In this document: positions 17,517-28,200 of the stretch, piece after piece
Position numbering within the stretch: position 1 is the first letter of the stretch
Layout: every line of letters starts with the position of its first letter
Assembly: GCA_029880265.1 (NCBI GenBank)
Contig: JAOUOT010000014.1
Coordinates: 1 to 64,000, forward strand
Direction: 5' to 3'
Length of the DNA: 64,000 bases
DNA from: Spirochaetia bacterium
GTDB lineage: Bacteria; Spirochaetota; Leptospiria; Turneriellales; JAOUOS01
Notes under the pieces: model-generated
What the model was told of the DNA's origin: nothing
What the model saw: only the letters and a program-made list of their open reading frames with translations
Databases searched by the model: none
Made by a program: the position numbers and the translations under genes

Positions 17517-18362
17517 ATGATTATCAACCACAATATGTCTGCTATCAACGCTCATAGAGTGTTGAAATTTAATTCATGGGAAGTAGACAAAACCACGGCG
17601 CGGCTTGCTTCGGGTGAAAGAATCACAAAAGCGGGCGATGACGCTTCCGGCTTGGCGGTTTCTGAAAAACTCAGAACGCAGGTACGCGGGTTGAGGCAGG
17701 CAGAAAGAAACACAGAGGATGGAATGAGTTTCATCCAGACAGCTGACGGGTATCTCGATCAAATTGCGAACGTTCTGCAGAGAATTCGTGAAATCGCCAT
17801 TCAGGCGGCAAACGGAATTTACTCAGTAGAAGACAGGCAGCTTATGCAAGTTGAAGTTTCGCAGCTTATCGATGAAGTTGACAGGGTCGCCTCTCAGGCA
17901 GAGTTTAATCGTATGAAACTTCTGATGGGGCACTTTTCTCCGACCAGCAAATTAAGATCAATGTGGTTTCACATGGGACCAAACCAGCACCAGCGAGAGC
18001 GGGCTTATATAGGAACCATGACGGCCGACGCGTTTAGTTTGCTAAAAGGCGGAATACCAATTTCTGTATCTTCAGTCGGAGAAGCCAACGAAGTGATTGG
18101 GGTAGTCGACGGTGCGTTAGGGAAAGTAACCAAGCAAAGAGCTGACTTGGGAGCCTATTATACGAGGCTTGAAATTGCGGCCAAGGGCTTAATGAGCGCT
18201 TATGAAAACGTTCAGGCCAGTGAATCTCGAATCAGAGACGCGGATATAGCCGAAGAAATGGTAAAACATTCGCGAAATCAGATTCTAGTTCAGAGTGGTA
18301 TGGCGATGCTGGCACAAGCCAACTTGAAGTCGCAGTCAGTTTTGGGTTTACTGCAAAGATAA
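17517..18362 (+). CDS. flaB: Flagellin core protein FlaB (copy 2)
   Basis: 281-aa paralogue of the upstream flaB, from the same D0 start ([14 protein letters not shown]) to the C-terminal QSVLGLLQR. It shares the spirochaete [17 protein letters not shown] motif. The two proteins differ most in the central stretch after that motif. The start is at 17517 (AAAGGAG, 6-nt spacing), not the frame opening at 17499. Codon usage is slightly more GC-rich than copy 1. The gene ends in two successive hairpins, the second a strong terminator. Several FlaB isoforms in one filament are normal in spirochaetes. Confidence 0.97.
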   Translation: MIINHNMSAINAHRVLKFNSWEVDKTTARLASGERITKAGDDASGLAVSEKLRTQVRGLRQAERNTEDGMSFIQTADGYLDQIANVLQRIREIAIQAANGIYSVEDRQLMQVEVSQLIDEVDRVASQAEFNRMKLLMGHFSPTSKLRSMWFHMGPNQHQRERAYIGTMTADAFSLLKGGIPISVSSVGEANEVIGVVDGALGKVTKQRADLGAYYTRLEIAAKGLMSAYENVQASESRIRDADIAEEMVKHSRNQILVQSGMAMLAQANLKSQSVLGLLQR

Positions 18363-18392
18363 ATCCATTTTTTGGGGTTTCCCCTTGAAACT

Positions 18393-18421
18393 GAAAGCGT
18401 ATAAAAGATTTATGCGCTTTC
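18393..18421 (+). repeat. 13-bp hairpin after the second flaB
   Basis: GAAAGCG (18393-18399) pairs with CGCTTTC (18415-18421), and the stem continues inward through one T-G wobble and five A-T pairs to a 3-base loop. No T-run follows. It lies 30 bases after the flaB stop and just before the terminator, and may protect the 3' end of the flagellin mRNA (inference). Confidence 0.65.
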
Positions 18422-18434
18422 GTACGCAGCTTAA

Positions 18435-18474
18435 GGCAGAAAAAAGTATTTGCTTTTTTCTGCCTTTTTTTTAT
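18435..18474 (+). terminator. Strong terminator of the second flaB
   Basis: GGCAGAAAAAAG (18435-18446) and CTTTTTTCTGCC (18453-18464) form a perfect 12-bp stem with a 6-base loop, followed directly by eight T. It lies inside the open frame that begins at a TTG (18385), which is one reason to place the next gene's start further downstream. Confidence 0.9.
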
Positions 18475-18510
18475 TTTTACTTAAAATATATTTATAAAAA
18501 GATCATATTC

Positions 18511-20547
18511 ATGTTTAAACAAAAAACGAAGCGCCTCCTGAAGAATTCTTACTCTTATTTATTAACTATTATTTTATTCTTTTGCTTAGCTTCTAATGCG
18601 GAATTTTCAAAAGATAGAAATTATATGGATTTTTACAATATTTCAGATTATTTATCTTGTTCAAACGAATTAAATAAAGAAGCCAAAATTCGAAATCTTA
18701 CAGAAATTCAAAATCTGATTTTTGGAGAATGCCTGTTTCAAATCAAGCAGTATAAAAAATCCGCTTATTATTTTAATCTGATACTTGAAAAGAAATCTCA
18801 AAATTCGTTAAGAGCCGCTGGCAGGCTTGTTGATATCTATAATCTTGGCGCTCAAAATATAGAAATTGATGCGCTGATGAATTATCTTTTAAATAATGAA
18901 GAGGCGGTAAATTTAGGAAGACAAATTCAAAAAACTTTAATAACGAGAAATCAGATAGATTTATTTTTGCCTTTGTATAAAAAATATCCTATTCAACTGA
19001 GTGACCAGCAATTTAATACGATATCGGCTGCTGTTGATTCTAATACTTTTGAAAATCTAATTAAAGATAATCCCGATTATATGCAAAACTATGATTTTCT
19101 TTGGGCTAAATATCAAATCACTCACGGCGAATCAGATTTAGCGCTGCAAATACTCGATAAAATTCTTAAAAAATCGTTCGACAGAGAGGCCGTTTTGCTG
19201 AAAGCCTCTATTTATTGGAACAATCAGAAAACAAACGAAGCGGTTGAAACTCTAAATATTCTCAAGAGAATGGGAATTTTCGGTTATATGTCTATTTCTG
19301 ATTTTTATTTTGAGAACGCCGACTTAAAGCGGGCTCTTTTATGCGTTCACGAAGGTATTGAAAAAGGATACTCTCTTTATGACAGAGAAATATTATACGA
19401 AATGTCTTTGCAGAATTTTGAAAAGGCGGCGTATCTTCTTGAAAAATACGTAGATGAAAAAAAAATATCGGTTTATAGGCGCCAGTCAATGATGAGAGAA
19501 TATTTTTCTCAGGGGACAAAGCAAGACTACTGGCGCGGATTAAAACGCTATGAAAAAGAAAATCCCGGCATTTGTCTGAAAGCCGTTTTTGAACAAATGC
19601 CATGGGATACTGCTGAAAATATTCAAAAAGAAGTTAAGATATGCCGTAAAAATATTAAATATGAGATTCTTGAAAAGATTTTATTTCATGCAGATTCTAT
19701 TAAGCGATATGACGTCATAACCCTTTTTCTTAAGAATAAAAAAAAAATATCTGAAATTGAATCGTATCTTCTTGGAAAAAGTTTATATTTTCAAGAACCT
19801 GAAAATATAAATTTAAGCTTAAAAAAATTTGAAAATATTTCTTTTTTAAGCAATTTTACATATACTAATGAAGTAAGTTATTATAAGGCTTTAATCTATT
19901 TAAAAACACATAAATTCAGTCAAGCTCAGGTTATTCTTAAAAGTTTAAACTATCAAGACGCTAATTTGCTTTTTCTAGCCTGTTTATTTTATCAAGATAA
20001 ACCAGATGAACTAGAAGGCGCCTTAAACGGAGTTTATGGCGTTAAAGCGGGCGTTGAAAAGTTATACTTTCAAGCGCTTTGGAGCATGCAAAAAAAACAA
20101 ATGAAGCAAAGCAAAGAACTGTTTGAGTCTTATCTTGAAAAATCGGGCAGTTTCGGCAATAAAGCGGTATATATATTATTTTTGCTGAAATATTTTTCTA
20201 ACTCTGAAGAGCTCAGACAACTCTGTATAAATTTAGCGAAATATCCAAACGGATTATCTGATAAAGACTGGAACTTCGTTAAAGAAGATTCAGCCGCTGA
20301 AAAACTCTCTGAACTTCAAGCTTTTTCAAGATACTGGTATGCCCGTTATTTAATACTGACGAAGAAAGACAATAAGGCCTATGATATGCTCAGAGAATTA
20401 AAAGAAAGCGAAAACGCGGCTCTTCTTCAAAGCGAAATAAATTATATATTGCTTTCTCAAAACGAGAAGAATATTAATAATCAAAATTCTATTGAATATT
20501 TAATTAAATTTCCGGCTTCGCCTTTTCGCGTTTTTATTAAGCCATAA
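18511..20547 (+). CDS. Large exported TPR-like repeat protein
   Basis: About 678 aa. I start it at ATG 18511 (MFKQKTKRLL), which gives a basic N-terminus and signal helix (YLLTIILFFCLASNAEF). The open frame back to 18385 runs through the flagellin terminator. The rest is a chain of paired helices with TPR-like spacing (AYYFNLILEKKSQNSLRAAG, DLALQILDKILKKSFDREAV, AQVILKSLNYQDANLLFLA). It is probably periplasmic and may act in envelope or flagellar assembly; no family recognised. Very AT-rich. Convergent with the Ppx/GppA gene 26 bases on. Confidence 0.7.
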   Translation: MFKQKTKRLLKNSYSYLLTIILFFCLASNAEFSKDRNYMDFYNISDYLSCSNELNKEAKIRNLTEIQNLIFGECLFQIKQYKKSAYYFNLILEKKSQNSLRAAGRLVDIYNLGAQNIEIDALMNYLLNNEEAVNLGRQIQKTLITRNQIDLFLPLYKKYPIQLSDQQFNTISAAVDSNTFENLIKDNPDYMQNYDFLWAKYQITHGESDLALQILDKILKKSFDREAVLLKASIYWNNQKTNEAVETLNILKRMGIFGYMSISDFYFENADLKRALLCVHEGIEKGYSLYDREILYEMSLQNFEKAAYLLEKYVDEKKISVYRRQSMMREYFSQGTKQDYWRGLKRYEKENPGICLKAVFEQMPWDTAENIQKEVKICRKNIKYEILEKILFHADSIKRYDVITLFLKNKKKISEIESYLLGKSLYFQEPENINLSLKKFENISFLSNFTYTNEVSYYKALIYLKTHKFSQAQVILKSLNYQDANLLFLACLFYQDKPDELEGALNGVYGVKAGVEKLYFQALWSMQKKQMKQSKELFESYLEKSGSFGNKAVYILFLLKYFSNSEELRQLCINLAKYPNGLSDKDWNFVKEDSAAEKLSELQAFSRYWYARYLILTKKDNKAYDMLRELKESENAALLQSEINYILLSQNEKNINNQNSIEYLIKFPASPFRVFIKP

Positions 20548-20572
20548 GCCGGCGGCGTCGCTCTTATTATCG

Positions 20573-22090
20573 TTATATTATTTTATATCTGAGTTTCTTC
20601 TTAAAAATTTTCTCAAAGTAATCTTTTTTTCTTTTCAGGCTCCAAAGTTCAAGACTTAAATCGGCGTCGGTAGTTATTTCAAGAATAATTTCTGTTTTAT
20701 TAGAAACGACATTAATATCTTTAACGCAGCAATTGTAGCTTCTATCTAGCGCATCGGCTATACGAAGAAGCGAGGCCATCTTCAGTATAATCTCTTTTTT
20801 ATTCTCGTCTAAAGACTGAAATTCAAGATGCGAACCTTTAGGAAATCCTTTCCTGTGATACCGGGCGATTAGGGCGATAAGAATTTTCTCTTTTTTTGAA
20901 AACCCTAAAAGTTCAGTGTTCATTATTAGATATTGTGTATGCTTGTGGTGCTGCGAATAGTCGATAAAAATGCCGCAGTCATGCAGCAGTGAGGCGGCGT
21001 ATAATAAAATCTTATAAGATTCGTCAAGTTTATGATTTGTTTGAAGTTCATCAAAGAGACGAGAGGCTAAAAAAGCGCAATGTTCGCCGTGTTTTTTTTG
21101 CAGGTTATATTTCTGGGAAAATTTTTCAAGAGAATTATATCGATATTTTTTCTTAATTTGCGTATAAATTTTTTTATTGATATTTTTATAAATATAATCG
21201 ACTAAAATTCCGTCTCTTAAGCCTTTATTTGAAATAATCAATTTCTCAATTTTCAATTCTCTTAATATCGAATACATGATGACTAACCCTGAAAGTATGA
21301 TATCGGCCCTTGAAGAGTCGAGGCCTTTTAGTTTTTTAAGCTCTTTTAACGAGAGTTTTTGTATTTCTTTAATAAGTTTTTTCAAGCTGCTTGAATATAA
21401 TATGGGCCGGTCGTTTTCAAATTCAATATTTTCTCTATGTTTAAGTATTTCAAGTATATTTCTCGCAGTACCCCCCGTGAAAATTCCCATGTCTATTTTT
21501 TCTGACAAAAGTTCGGTTAGAAACGGCTTTATTTCTCTTTTTAAGTATTTTGAGATGACTTTGTTTTCTGAAGAGTTTTTTTCTTCGGTTAGAACTTTCA
21601 TCTTTACCGTTCCAATACGCAGACTTTCGGCAAAATGTATTCCTTTTTGACTGCATATTAAAATTTCAGTCGAACCGCCGCCTATATCGGCAAGAAAGAA
21701 CGTTCTATCGTTAAACTGCATATTTGATAAAACGCCCGAATAAATCAATTGCGCTTCTTTTTTCCCTGAAATGATTTTGACATTAAATCCGCATTCTGTT
21801 TTGACTCTATCTAAAAAATTGCCTATATTTGCTTCTCTTAAGGCGGCGGTTCCCACTGCGATAATTTCTATAGTTTCGTGAAAATCTATTAATTTTTTAA
21901 AATTTTTAAGACCATCGAGAGCTATTTCTACATTTTCTTCAGAGAGCTTGTTATCTAAAAGCAGGCCCGAAGCTAAACGCGCCTGAATTTTATCAGAACA
22001 AATAAGCTGATTATGACCGTTTTGATCAATATCATGTATTTCAAGTTTAATATTATTGGAGCCTATATCGATAATTGCGATTCTAACCAT
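20573..22090 (-). CDS. Ppx/GppA phosphatase family protein
   Basis: Exopolyphosphatase or (p)ppGpp-pentaphosphate phosphatase. 505 aa. An ASKHA-fold N-terminal half (IAIIDIGSNNIKLEIHD, FLADIGGGSTEI, MGIFTGGTARNI) is followed by an HD-like C-terminal domain (HGEHCAFLASRLFDE, AASLLHDCG). The fold and length match Ppx/GppA; substrate choice between polyphosphate and pppGpp cannot be read from sequence. It starts 6 bases after the metalloenzyme gene stops, so with ftsH these form a three-gene minus-strand unit. Confidence 0.88.
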   Translation of the reverse strand: MVRIAIIDIGSNNIKLEIHDIDQNGHNQLICSDKIQARLASGLLLDNKLSEENVEIALDGLKNFKKLIDFHETIEIIAVGTAALREANIGNFLDRVKTECGFNVKIISGKKEAQLIYSGVLSNMQFNDRTFFLADIGGGSTEILICSQKGIHFAESLRIGTVKMKVLTEEKNSSENKVISKYLKREIKPFLTELLSEKIDMGIFTGGTARNILEILKHRENIEFENDRPILYSSSLKKLIKEIQKLSLKELKKLKGLDSSRADIILSGLVIMYSILRELKIEKLIISNKGLRDGILVDYIYKNINKKIYTQIKKKYRYNSLEKFSQKYNLQKKHGEHCAFLASRLFDELQTNHKLDESYKILLYAASLLHDCGIFIDYSQHHKHTQYLIMNTELLGFSKKEKILIALIARYHRKGFPKGSHLEFQSLDENKKEIILKMASLLRIADALDRSYNCCVKDINVVSNKTEIILEITTDADLSLELWSLKRKKDYFEKIFKKKLRYKII

Positions 22091-22096
22091 TTTGCC

Positions 22097-23011
22097 TTAA
22101 AAATCGGATTTTATATTAAATAAATCAAAAATATTTCTGGGAACATGATAAATGCTTTTGATATTTTTTTTAAATTTATCTGCTCCTTTGCCGTATAAAT
22201 AAGTAGGCACTTTATTTTCAGTATGTTTTGAATGAGACAAATCTTCAAAATTACCATGATCTGAGCATATGACGACAAGTTCCCTTGTTATGTCAAGTTC
22301 TTCCCATATTCCTTCTAAAAAACATTCTATATCGCATATTATTTTTTCAGGCTCCATGAAAGACGTATCGTGCCCTACCATATCGGGAAAAAAATACTCA
22401 TAGACAATTAAATCAAAGTTTCTGGCTAGAGAAACCAACTTTCTGCCTGTAATTTTCGCCCCGATGATTTCAATATCTACTCCCTGACTTCTTAAAAACC
22501 AGTTTGTAATATCCATGTATAACGCTTTTCCTTTTAAGTAGTCGTCAATTGTATAAAATGGCTGTCCGCTTGATTTTTGCATAAACGAAGTCGCAGACAT
22601 AAATCTTTCGCCTTTAGGTTGTTCTATTTTATTCAGGTATTTTTCAGAATAAGAGTTGATTAAAACCGATTTTTTATTATTATCTATGAAAGATTTTATA
22701 AGATTATATTTTATGATATAGGGCCTAAGAGAATAAGTAGGAAATCCGCTTACATGACGCCCCATTATTTTTGAAGCGTTATAGCCGGTAAAGAGAGCCG
22801 TTTGACCCGTGGCAGACTGCGGTACGCCTTCAACGCCCATATGCGCGTCTGTTTCAATAATGTCGCCATTTGCATGAAACCCGCCGCCCGCAAGCGGAGA
22901 TAAGAAATATGTTTTATATTTCGCTAGAGGATTTTTGCCCGAGTCGGAACTTCCGAATCCTATACCGTCAAAAAAAATATAAATCAGCGTGTCAGGAGAA
23001 GACTCTCCCAT
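22097..23011 (-). CDS. Alkaline-phosphatase-superfamily metalloenzyme (phosphoglycerate mutase-like)
   Basis: 304 aa. The N-terminal FFDGIGFGSSD carries the first metal-binding Asp, SATGQTALFTGYNA matches the nucleophile region of iPGM/phosphopentomutase-like enzymes, and VVICSDHGNFEDLSHSKHT carries the C-terminal metal ligands. It is much shorter than iPGM (about 510 aa) because it lacks the inserted transferase domain, so it is probably a phosphatase or phosphodiesterase rather than a mutase. Function unknown. Sits between ftsH and the Ppx/GppA gene. Confidence 0.75.
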   Translation of the reverse strand: MGESSPDTLIYIFFDGIGFGSSDSGKNPLAKYKTYFLSPLAGGGFHANGDIIETDAHMGVEGVPQSATGQTALFTGYNASKIMGRHVSGFPTYSLRPYIIKYNLIKSFIDNNKKSVLINSYSEKYLNKIEQPKGERFMSATSFMQKSSGQPFYTIDDYLKGKALYMDITNWFLRSQGVDIEIIGAKITGRKLVSLARNFDLIVYEYFFPDMVGHDTSFMEPEKIICDIECFLEGIWEELDITRELVVICSDHGNFEDLSHSKHTENKVPTYLYGKGADKFKKNIKSIYHVPRNIFDLFNIKSDF

Positions 23012-23023
23012 ATTTTGCGCCGC

Positions 23024-24994
23024 TTATGCCGGTTGAGCCCCTAAGTTAGGTATGATAGAGCTTTTTTTGCCCGGCGATTCTTTTTTTGACGTTTTTTTAC
23101 CTTTGTCGCCTTTGTCTTTTGTATCAGGTTTTTTCTTTTGACCCGAAACAGATTCCAACTTTTTTGAGCTTATTTTAACGCCGTACTTTTTGGCGATTAT
23201 AAGCAGTTCGGCCCCTGTTATTGTTTCGTTATCAAGAAGACTTTTTGCGATAGCGTCTAGAGCCTTTCTATATTTCAGAAGAAAACTTTTACCTTTCTTA
23301 AACGACTCGTCAATTATTCTTTTAACTTCTTCGTCAACAATTCGAGCGTATTCTTCAGAGTGATCGGTATGACGCGTGTAATCTCTGCCTAAAAATACCG
23401 CGCCGCTTTCTCCGCCGCTTAAATTTATGGGACCTAATTTTGCCGACATGCCCCATTCTACAACCATTCTTCTTGAGATAGCCGTCGCTCTTTCAATGTC
23501 ATTTGAAGCCCCTGTCGTTACATCTGAAAATACTATATCTTCGGCAAGACGTCCGCCCATTAAAACGGTAATTTCTTCAATCCAAAAGTTTCTTGATCTC
23601 ATGTGTTTTTCTTCTTCGGGAAGATGTTGGGTAATGCCCAGGGCTCTGCCTCTCGGAACTATCGTTACTTTATGAATCGGTTCGGCATAATCAAGAAGCA
23701 GACTTAAAAGAGCGTGCCCGGCTTCATGGTACGCGATAATTTCTTTTTCTGAATCGCTTATAAAAAATGATCGTCTTTCGGGACCCATTAAAACTTTATC
23801 CCGGGCGTCTTCCATATCGTCTTGAGCTACTTCTTTCTTTTCGCGTCTTGCGGCTAAAAGCGCCGCTTCGTTGGCCAAATTTGCAAGATCGGCGCCGGTG
23901 AAACCCGGCGTACCCCGCGCTACTTTTTTGAGGTCAACATCTTCAGATAAAGGTATCTTTTTTGTATGAATTTTTAATATTCCTATTCTTCCTGTAATGT
24001 CGGGAGTATCAACCACTACCTGTCTGTCGAATCTTCCCGGTCTTAACAAAGCCGGGTCAAGCACATCGGCTCTGTTTGTGGCGGCGACAATGATGACGCC
24101 TTCATTTTCTTCAAAACCGTCCATTTCTACTAAAAGCTGGTTTAGCGTCTGTTCTCTCTCGTCATGACCTCCGCCAAGGCCCGCGCCTCGAAGCCGCCCG
24201 ACAGCGTCAATTTCGTCTATAAAAACAATGCAAGGCTGACTTTTCTTGGCCTGCGTAAATAAATCTCTGACGCGGCTTGCGCCGACGCCCACAAACATCT
24301 CTACAAAATCGGAACCCGATATAGAAAAAAACGGAACGCCCGCTTCGCCCGCTATCGCTTTTGCTAAAAGCGTCTTGCCTGTTCCCGGGGGGCCTACAAG
24401 CAAGACGCCTTTTGGTATTTTGGCGCCAATGTTGCTGAATTTTTGGGGTTCTTTTAAAAACTCTACAACTTCTTCGAGTTCTTCTTTGGCTTCTTCAATG
24501 CCGGCTACATCTTTAAAAGTTGTCTTGTTTTTTGTATCGGGGCTTAGTTTTGCCCTTGATCGTCCGAAGCTCATGGCTTTATTGCCCGTAGATTGAATTT
24601 GTCGCATCATAAAAAACCAAATTATGACCAAAAGCAATATCCATGGAAGAAAAGATAGAAAAGGGAGCAATAGACTTTCTTCGCGCGGGCGGCCCTGAAA
24701 GTACTGAACTCCGTTTTCTTTTAAAAATTCAAGAAGCATAGGGTCTCTATGCGCGATATAGCTTTCAAATTCAATTTTCTGACCTTCGCTGTGATAAAAA
24801 CCGGCAATAATATTATCCTGAATGATCAAAGGGGTATCAAGCGTTGTAGGGATTTTTTTTTCTTTAACAAGACGTATAAATTCTGAATAGTGAAGATTTT
24901 TTTTACTTGGAGGAGGCTGCGCAATTTTATAAAAAAGCACGCCTAGAATAATAATTAATAAGAATAACGCAAAATTTTTTGATCCTTTGTTCAT
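23024..24994 (-). CDS. ftsH: ATP-dependent zinc metalloprotease FtsH
   Basis: Membrane-anchored AAA+ protease that degrades misfolded membrane proteins and short-lived regulators. 656 aa. Two membrane helices (about 7-25 and 113-132) flank a periplasmic domain. Walker A GPPGTGKT is near 200, Walker [13 protein letters not shown] near 260, the second region of homology includes [20 protein letters not shown], and the zinc motif HEAGH is near 420. The C-terminal 50 residues are Lys-rich, longer than in many FtsH. An SD (AAGGAA) precedes the ATG. Confidence 0.97.
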   Translation of the reverse strand: MNKGSKNFALFLLIIILGVLFYKIAQPPPSKKNLHYSEFIRLVKEKKIPTTLDTPLIIQDNIIAGFYHSEGQKIEFESYIAHRDPMLLEFLKENGVQYFQGRPREESLLLPFLSFLPWILLLVIIWFFMMRQIQSTGNKAMSFGRSRAKLSPDTKNKTTFKDVAGIEEAKEELEEVVEFLKEPQKFSNIGAKIPKGVLLVGPPGTGKTLLAKAIAGEAGVPFFSISGSDFVEMFVGVGASRVRDLFTQAKKSQPCIVFIDEIDAVGRLRGAGLGGGHDEREQTLNQLLVEMDGFEENEGVIIVAATNRADVLDPALLRPGRFDRQVVVDTPDITGRIGILKIHTKKIPLSEDVDLKKVARGTPGFTGADLANLANEAALLAARREKKEVAQDDMEDARDKVLMGPERRSFFISDSEKEIIAYHEAGHALLSLLLDYAEPIHKVTIVPRGRALGITQHLPEEEKHMRSRNFWIEEITVLMGGRLAEDIVFSDVTTGASNDIERATAISRRMVVEWGMSAKLGPINLSGGESGAVFLGRDYTRHTDHSEEYARIVDEEVKRIIDESFKKGKSFLLKYRKALDAIAKSLLDNETITGAELLIIAKKYGVKISSKKLESVSGQKKKPDTKDKGDKGKKTSKKESPGKKSSIIPNLGAQPA

Positions 24995-25165
24995 TTAGTA
25001 AGTTCCTTTTTAATTTATTGCATACTATATAAAAATTTTGATACTCTTTGTAAACTTATATCCCAAAAAATATAGAATCAATTAATGAATCTAAAAATCA
25101 TGCAATAAACCAGAAAATTTCAAAATTATTGCCCTATAAAAAACGCTTGCTTTTTTGTCTAAATT

Positions 25166-25196
25166 ATAATATTTGCCTTTTTAAGGCAAATATTAT
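25166..25196. repeat. 14-bp perfect hairpin between ftsH and the activase gene
   Basis: ATAATATTTGCCTT (25166-25179) and AAGGCAAATATTAT (25183-25196) are exact complements around TTT. The site lies in a 292-base region between two divergent genes, about 90 bases before the activase start and 170 before ftsH. No gene lies in this region. The symmetric site could be an operator for a dimeric repressor; the three-base loop also allows an RNA hairpin in the activase leader. Confidence 0.6.
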
Positions 25197-25286
25197 TGAG
25201 AAGTCAGGATTGTATATTATCCGAAAACTTGTTAATGAATATCATAATAAAATCTTAAAATTTTATTAATTAATTGAGGAGAATCC

Positions 25287-28200
25287 ATGAAAGAATCATT
25301 TATAGGAATAGATGTCGGCGCAGAAACAATTAAAATTGCAAGAGTTAGTAAAGAAGAAGACAAAATACAGCTTGAAAATCAGGAAATCATAGAACATCAT
25401 AATGAACCGGGCGCTTCATTATTAGAACTTATTCAAAAATTTGACTGGAACAATATACAAGGGGCGGCTGTTACAGGGCGATTTAGCAGGGTTGTTAATC
25501 TGCCCAGAATTCCCGCAAAGCAGGCTCAGGCCGCAGGTTTTAGATATTTATTTGGCGATAAGCCCGCTACTTTGGTATCTATAGGAAGTCACGGTTTTTC
25601 GGTTTTAGAACTTAGAAAAAAAGAACTTGAAGTCTTTCGATCTAACTCACGATGTTCTCAGGGTACGGGGAACTTCTTAAGACAGTTAGTAGAGCGTTTT
25701 AATATGAATATAGACGAAGCCAGCAAAGTATGCGAAGATATCGAAGAGCCGGCTCCTTTATCGGGAAGATGTCCGGTAATATTAAAAACAGACATGACCC
25801 ATCTTGCGAACAAAGGCGAAAGCAGACCCAAAATATTAGCGGGGTTATACGATGCGGTTTGCGAGAATGTTCAGGTCTTGATTAAACCCGGCATAAGCCC
25901 TAAAGAAATGTTATTAATAGGCGGCGTAAGCCGTTCAAAAAGAGTCAGAGACAGATTTAACGAGTTTTCTGAAAAAAATGAAATGCAATTTATAGAGGCC
26001 GAAACAGATAAACGTGTTTTTATCGAAAGTATCGGCGCGGCTGTTTATGCCGCGTCTGGAGCGGGAAAAGTAACGTCTTTAGACGATTTAATCTTAGATC
26101 CCGAAGAGGTAGAGATGGAAAAAGTGGCCGGCTTGTCGAGTCACTTGTCTAAAGTAAAAAGAATGCCAAAACAGCAGATTTCTATCGAAAATTCAAAAAG
26201 CGGCAAACTTATTATCGGTTTTGATATCGGTTCTACCGGCTCAAAAGCGGTTGCCGTTGATCCTGAAAATAAAGAAACAGTCTGGGAAGGCTACATCAAC
26301 ACAAACGGAAACCCGGTGGGCGCGGCCCAGACATTAATGAAACAGTTTATAGACGGTCCGGCGGGAAAGCTTACTGTAGTCGGGTTATCGGCAACGGGAA
26401 GCGGTCGGGAAATCGTAGGTTCGCTTATGACAACCTGCTACGGTAAAGAACAAATATATGTGCTAAATGAAATTGCGGCGCACGCAGAAGGCGCCCTTCA
26501 TTTTGATAACAGGGTAGATACCATTTTTGAAATAGGCGGTCAAGACGCCAAGTACATCCGTCTTTCTGACGGTAAAATTGTAGACGCCGCCATGAACGAG
26601 GCCTGCAGCGCGGGAACGGGTTCTTTTATTGAAGAGCAGGGCAAAAAATTTTCAAAAGTTGAAAATGTGGTACAGTTAGGGCAAGAGGCCTTAAAGGCCG
26701 ATTGCGGCGTTTCTTTGGGGCAGCACTGTTCGGTATTCATGGCGGAGATTATTGACGAGGCTGTAGCGGCAGGCGTTGAAAATAAAAGCATTATTGCCGG
26801 AATTTATGATTCAATCATACAAAACTATTGTAATAGAGTAAAAGGAAGCCGTTCTGTTGGCGACGTGATTTTTTGTCAGGGTATGCCGTTTGCCGCCGAT
26901 GCATTAGCAGGGGCCGTAGTGGCCCAAACAGGAAGCGAAGTGATTATTCCGCCGAATCCCGGTACTGTAGGCGCTCTTGGCATCGCTTTATTAGCGAAAA
27001 AGGCTCTTGATGAGTCTGAAAAAAATCTTGAGGCGTTAGACCCTCAAAAGTTTTTAAGCGCTTCCATTGAAAGCAAAGATACATTTGTCTGCAGTTCAAA
27101 TAAAGGATGCGGCGGCGCCGGTAATAAATGCCGCATTGACAGAATTGCTACAATTGTAGCAGGCAGCAAACAAAAATTCACCTGGGGCGGCGGTTGTTCG
27201 ATGTGGGATAAAGGCACCAGAGTGGCAAAGTTACCCGATAGAACCCCTGATCCATTTAGAGAAAGAGAAGAGTTAATTGAAGAAATTCTGGCAAATGAGA
27301 GCCAGACAGATTCAATGAAAACAATTGCTTTAACCGACGAATTTTCGCTTAAAGGGTTGTTCCCTTATTTTATAACTTTTTTTAGAGAGCTTGGTTTCGC
27401 GGTAAAACCATTTATCAAAGCGAGTCATAGCGTCTTAAAAAAGGGTATAAAAAAAGCAAACATTCCTTTTTGCGCGCCAATGCAAATGTATCATGGTTTT
27501 GTCAATGAAATGGCCGAGGCTGAAAGCGATTATATCTTTTTGCCGATGTTAAAATCAATTTATAAGGCAAAAAACGAGCCCAGCTCATGCGTATGTCCGA
27601 TTGTTCAGGGAAGTTCTGACATTATGAAATGGGATATCGGAAAAGAAAATGAAAGCAGGGTGCTTACTTCTGTTATTGATATGAATGACGGCAATTTAGA
27701 TTCAAAGCTTTTTCAAGACTGCGTTCAAAGTATTGCCCAGTCTCTCGGTATAAACGGAAAAAACTGGCAGAGAGCCCATGAAAAAGCGGCGCAAAATCAA
27801 AAAGAGTTTGATAAAAAGTGTATTGACATCGGCAATAACGCTCTTGCGTTTTGCAGAGAAAATAACATAACTCCTATTTTGGTTCATGGCAGACCGTATA
27901 CAATTTATAATAAAGTATTAAATTCAAATGTTCCCGCTATTTTAAGAGAGCAGGGATGCGTCGCGATACCGATAGACTGTTATGAAATTAAAGAAGAAGT
28001 TCCCGTATTTGAAGACATGTTCTGGGGACAGGGTCAGAGAAATTTAAGAGCGTCTCATCAGGTAAGAAGAACAGACGGAATTTACAGCATTTGGTGCAGT
28101 AATTATTCATGCGGTCCCGACAGTTTTAATCTGCATTTCTTCAGTTATATTATGCAGGGCAAACCCTTTGCGGTTATTGAAACAGACGGTCATTCGGGCG

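Noticed and set aside
18385-18510. TTG-started N-terminal extension of the TPR-like protein
   Set aside because: It runs through two hairpins including the strong flagellin terminator and would not give a signal peptide at the N-terminus.
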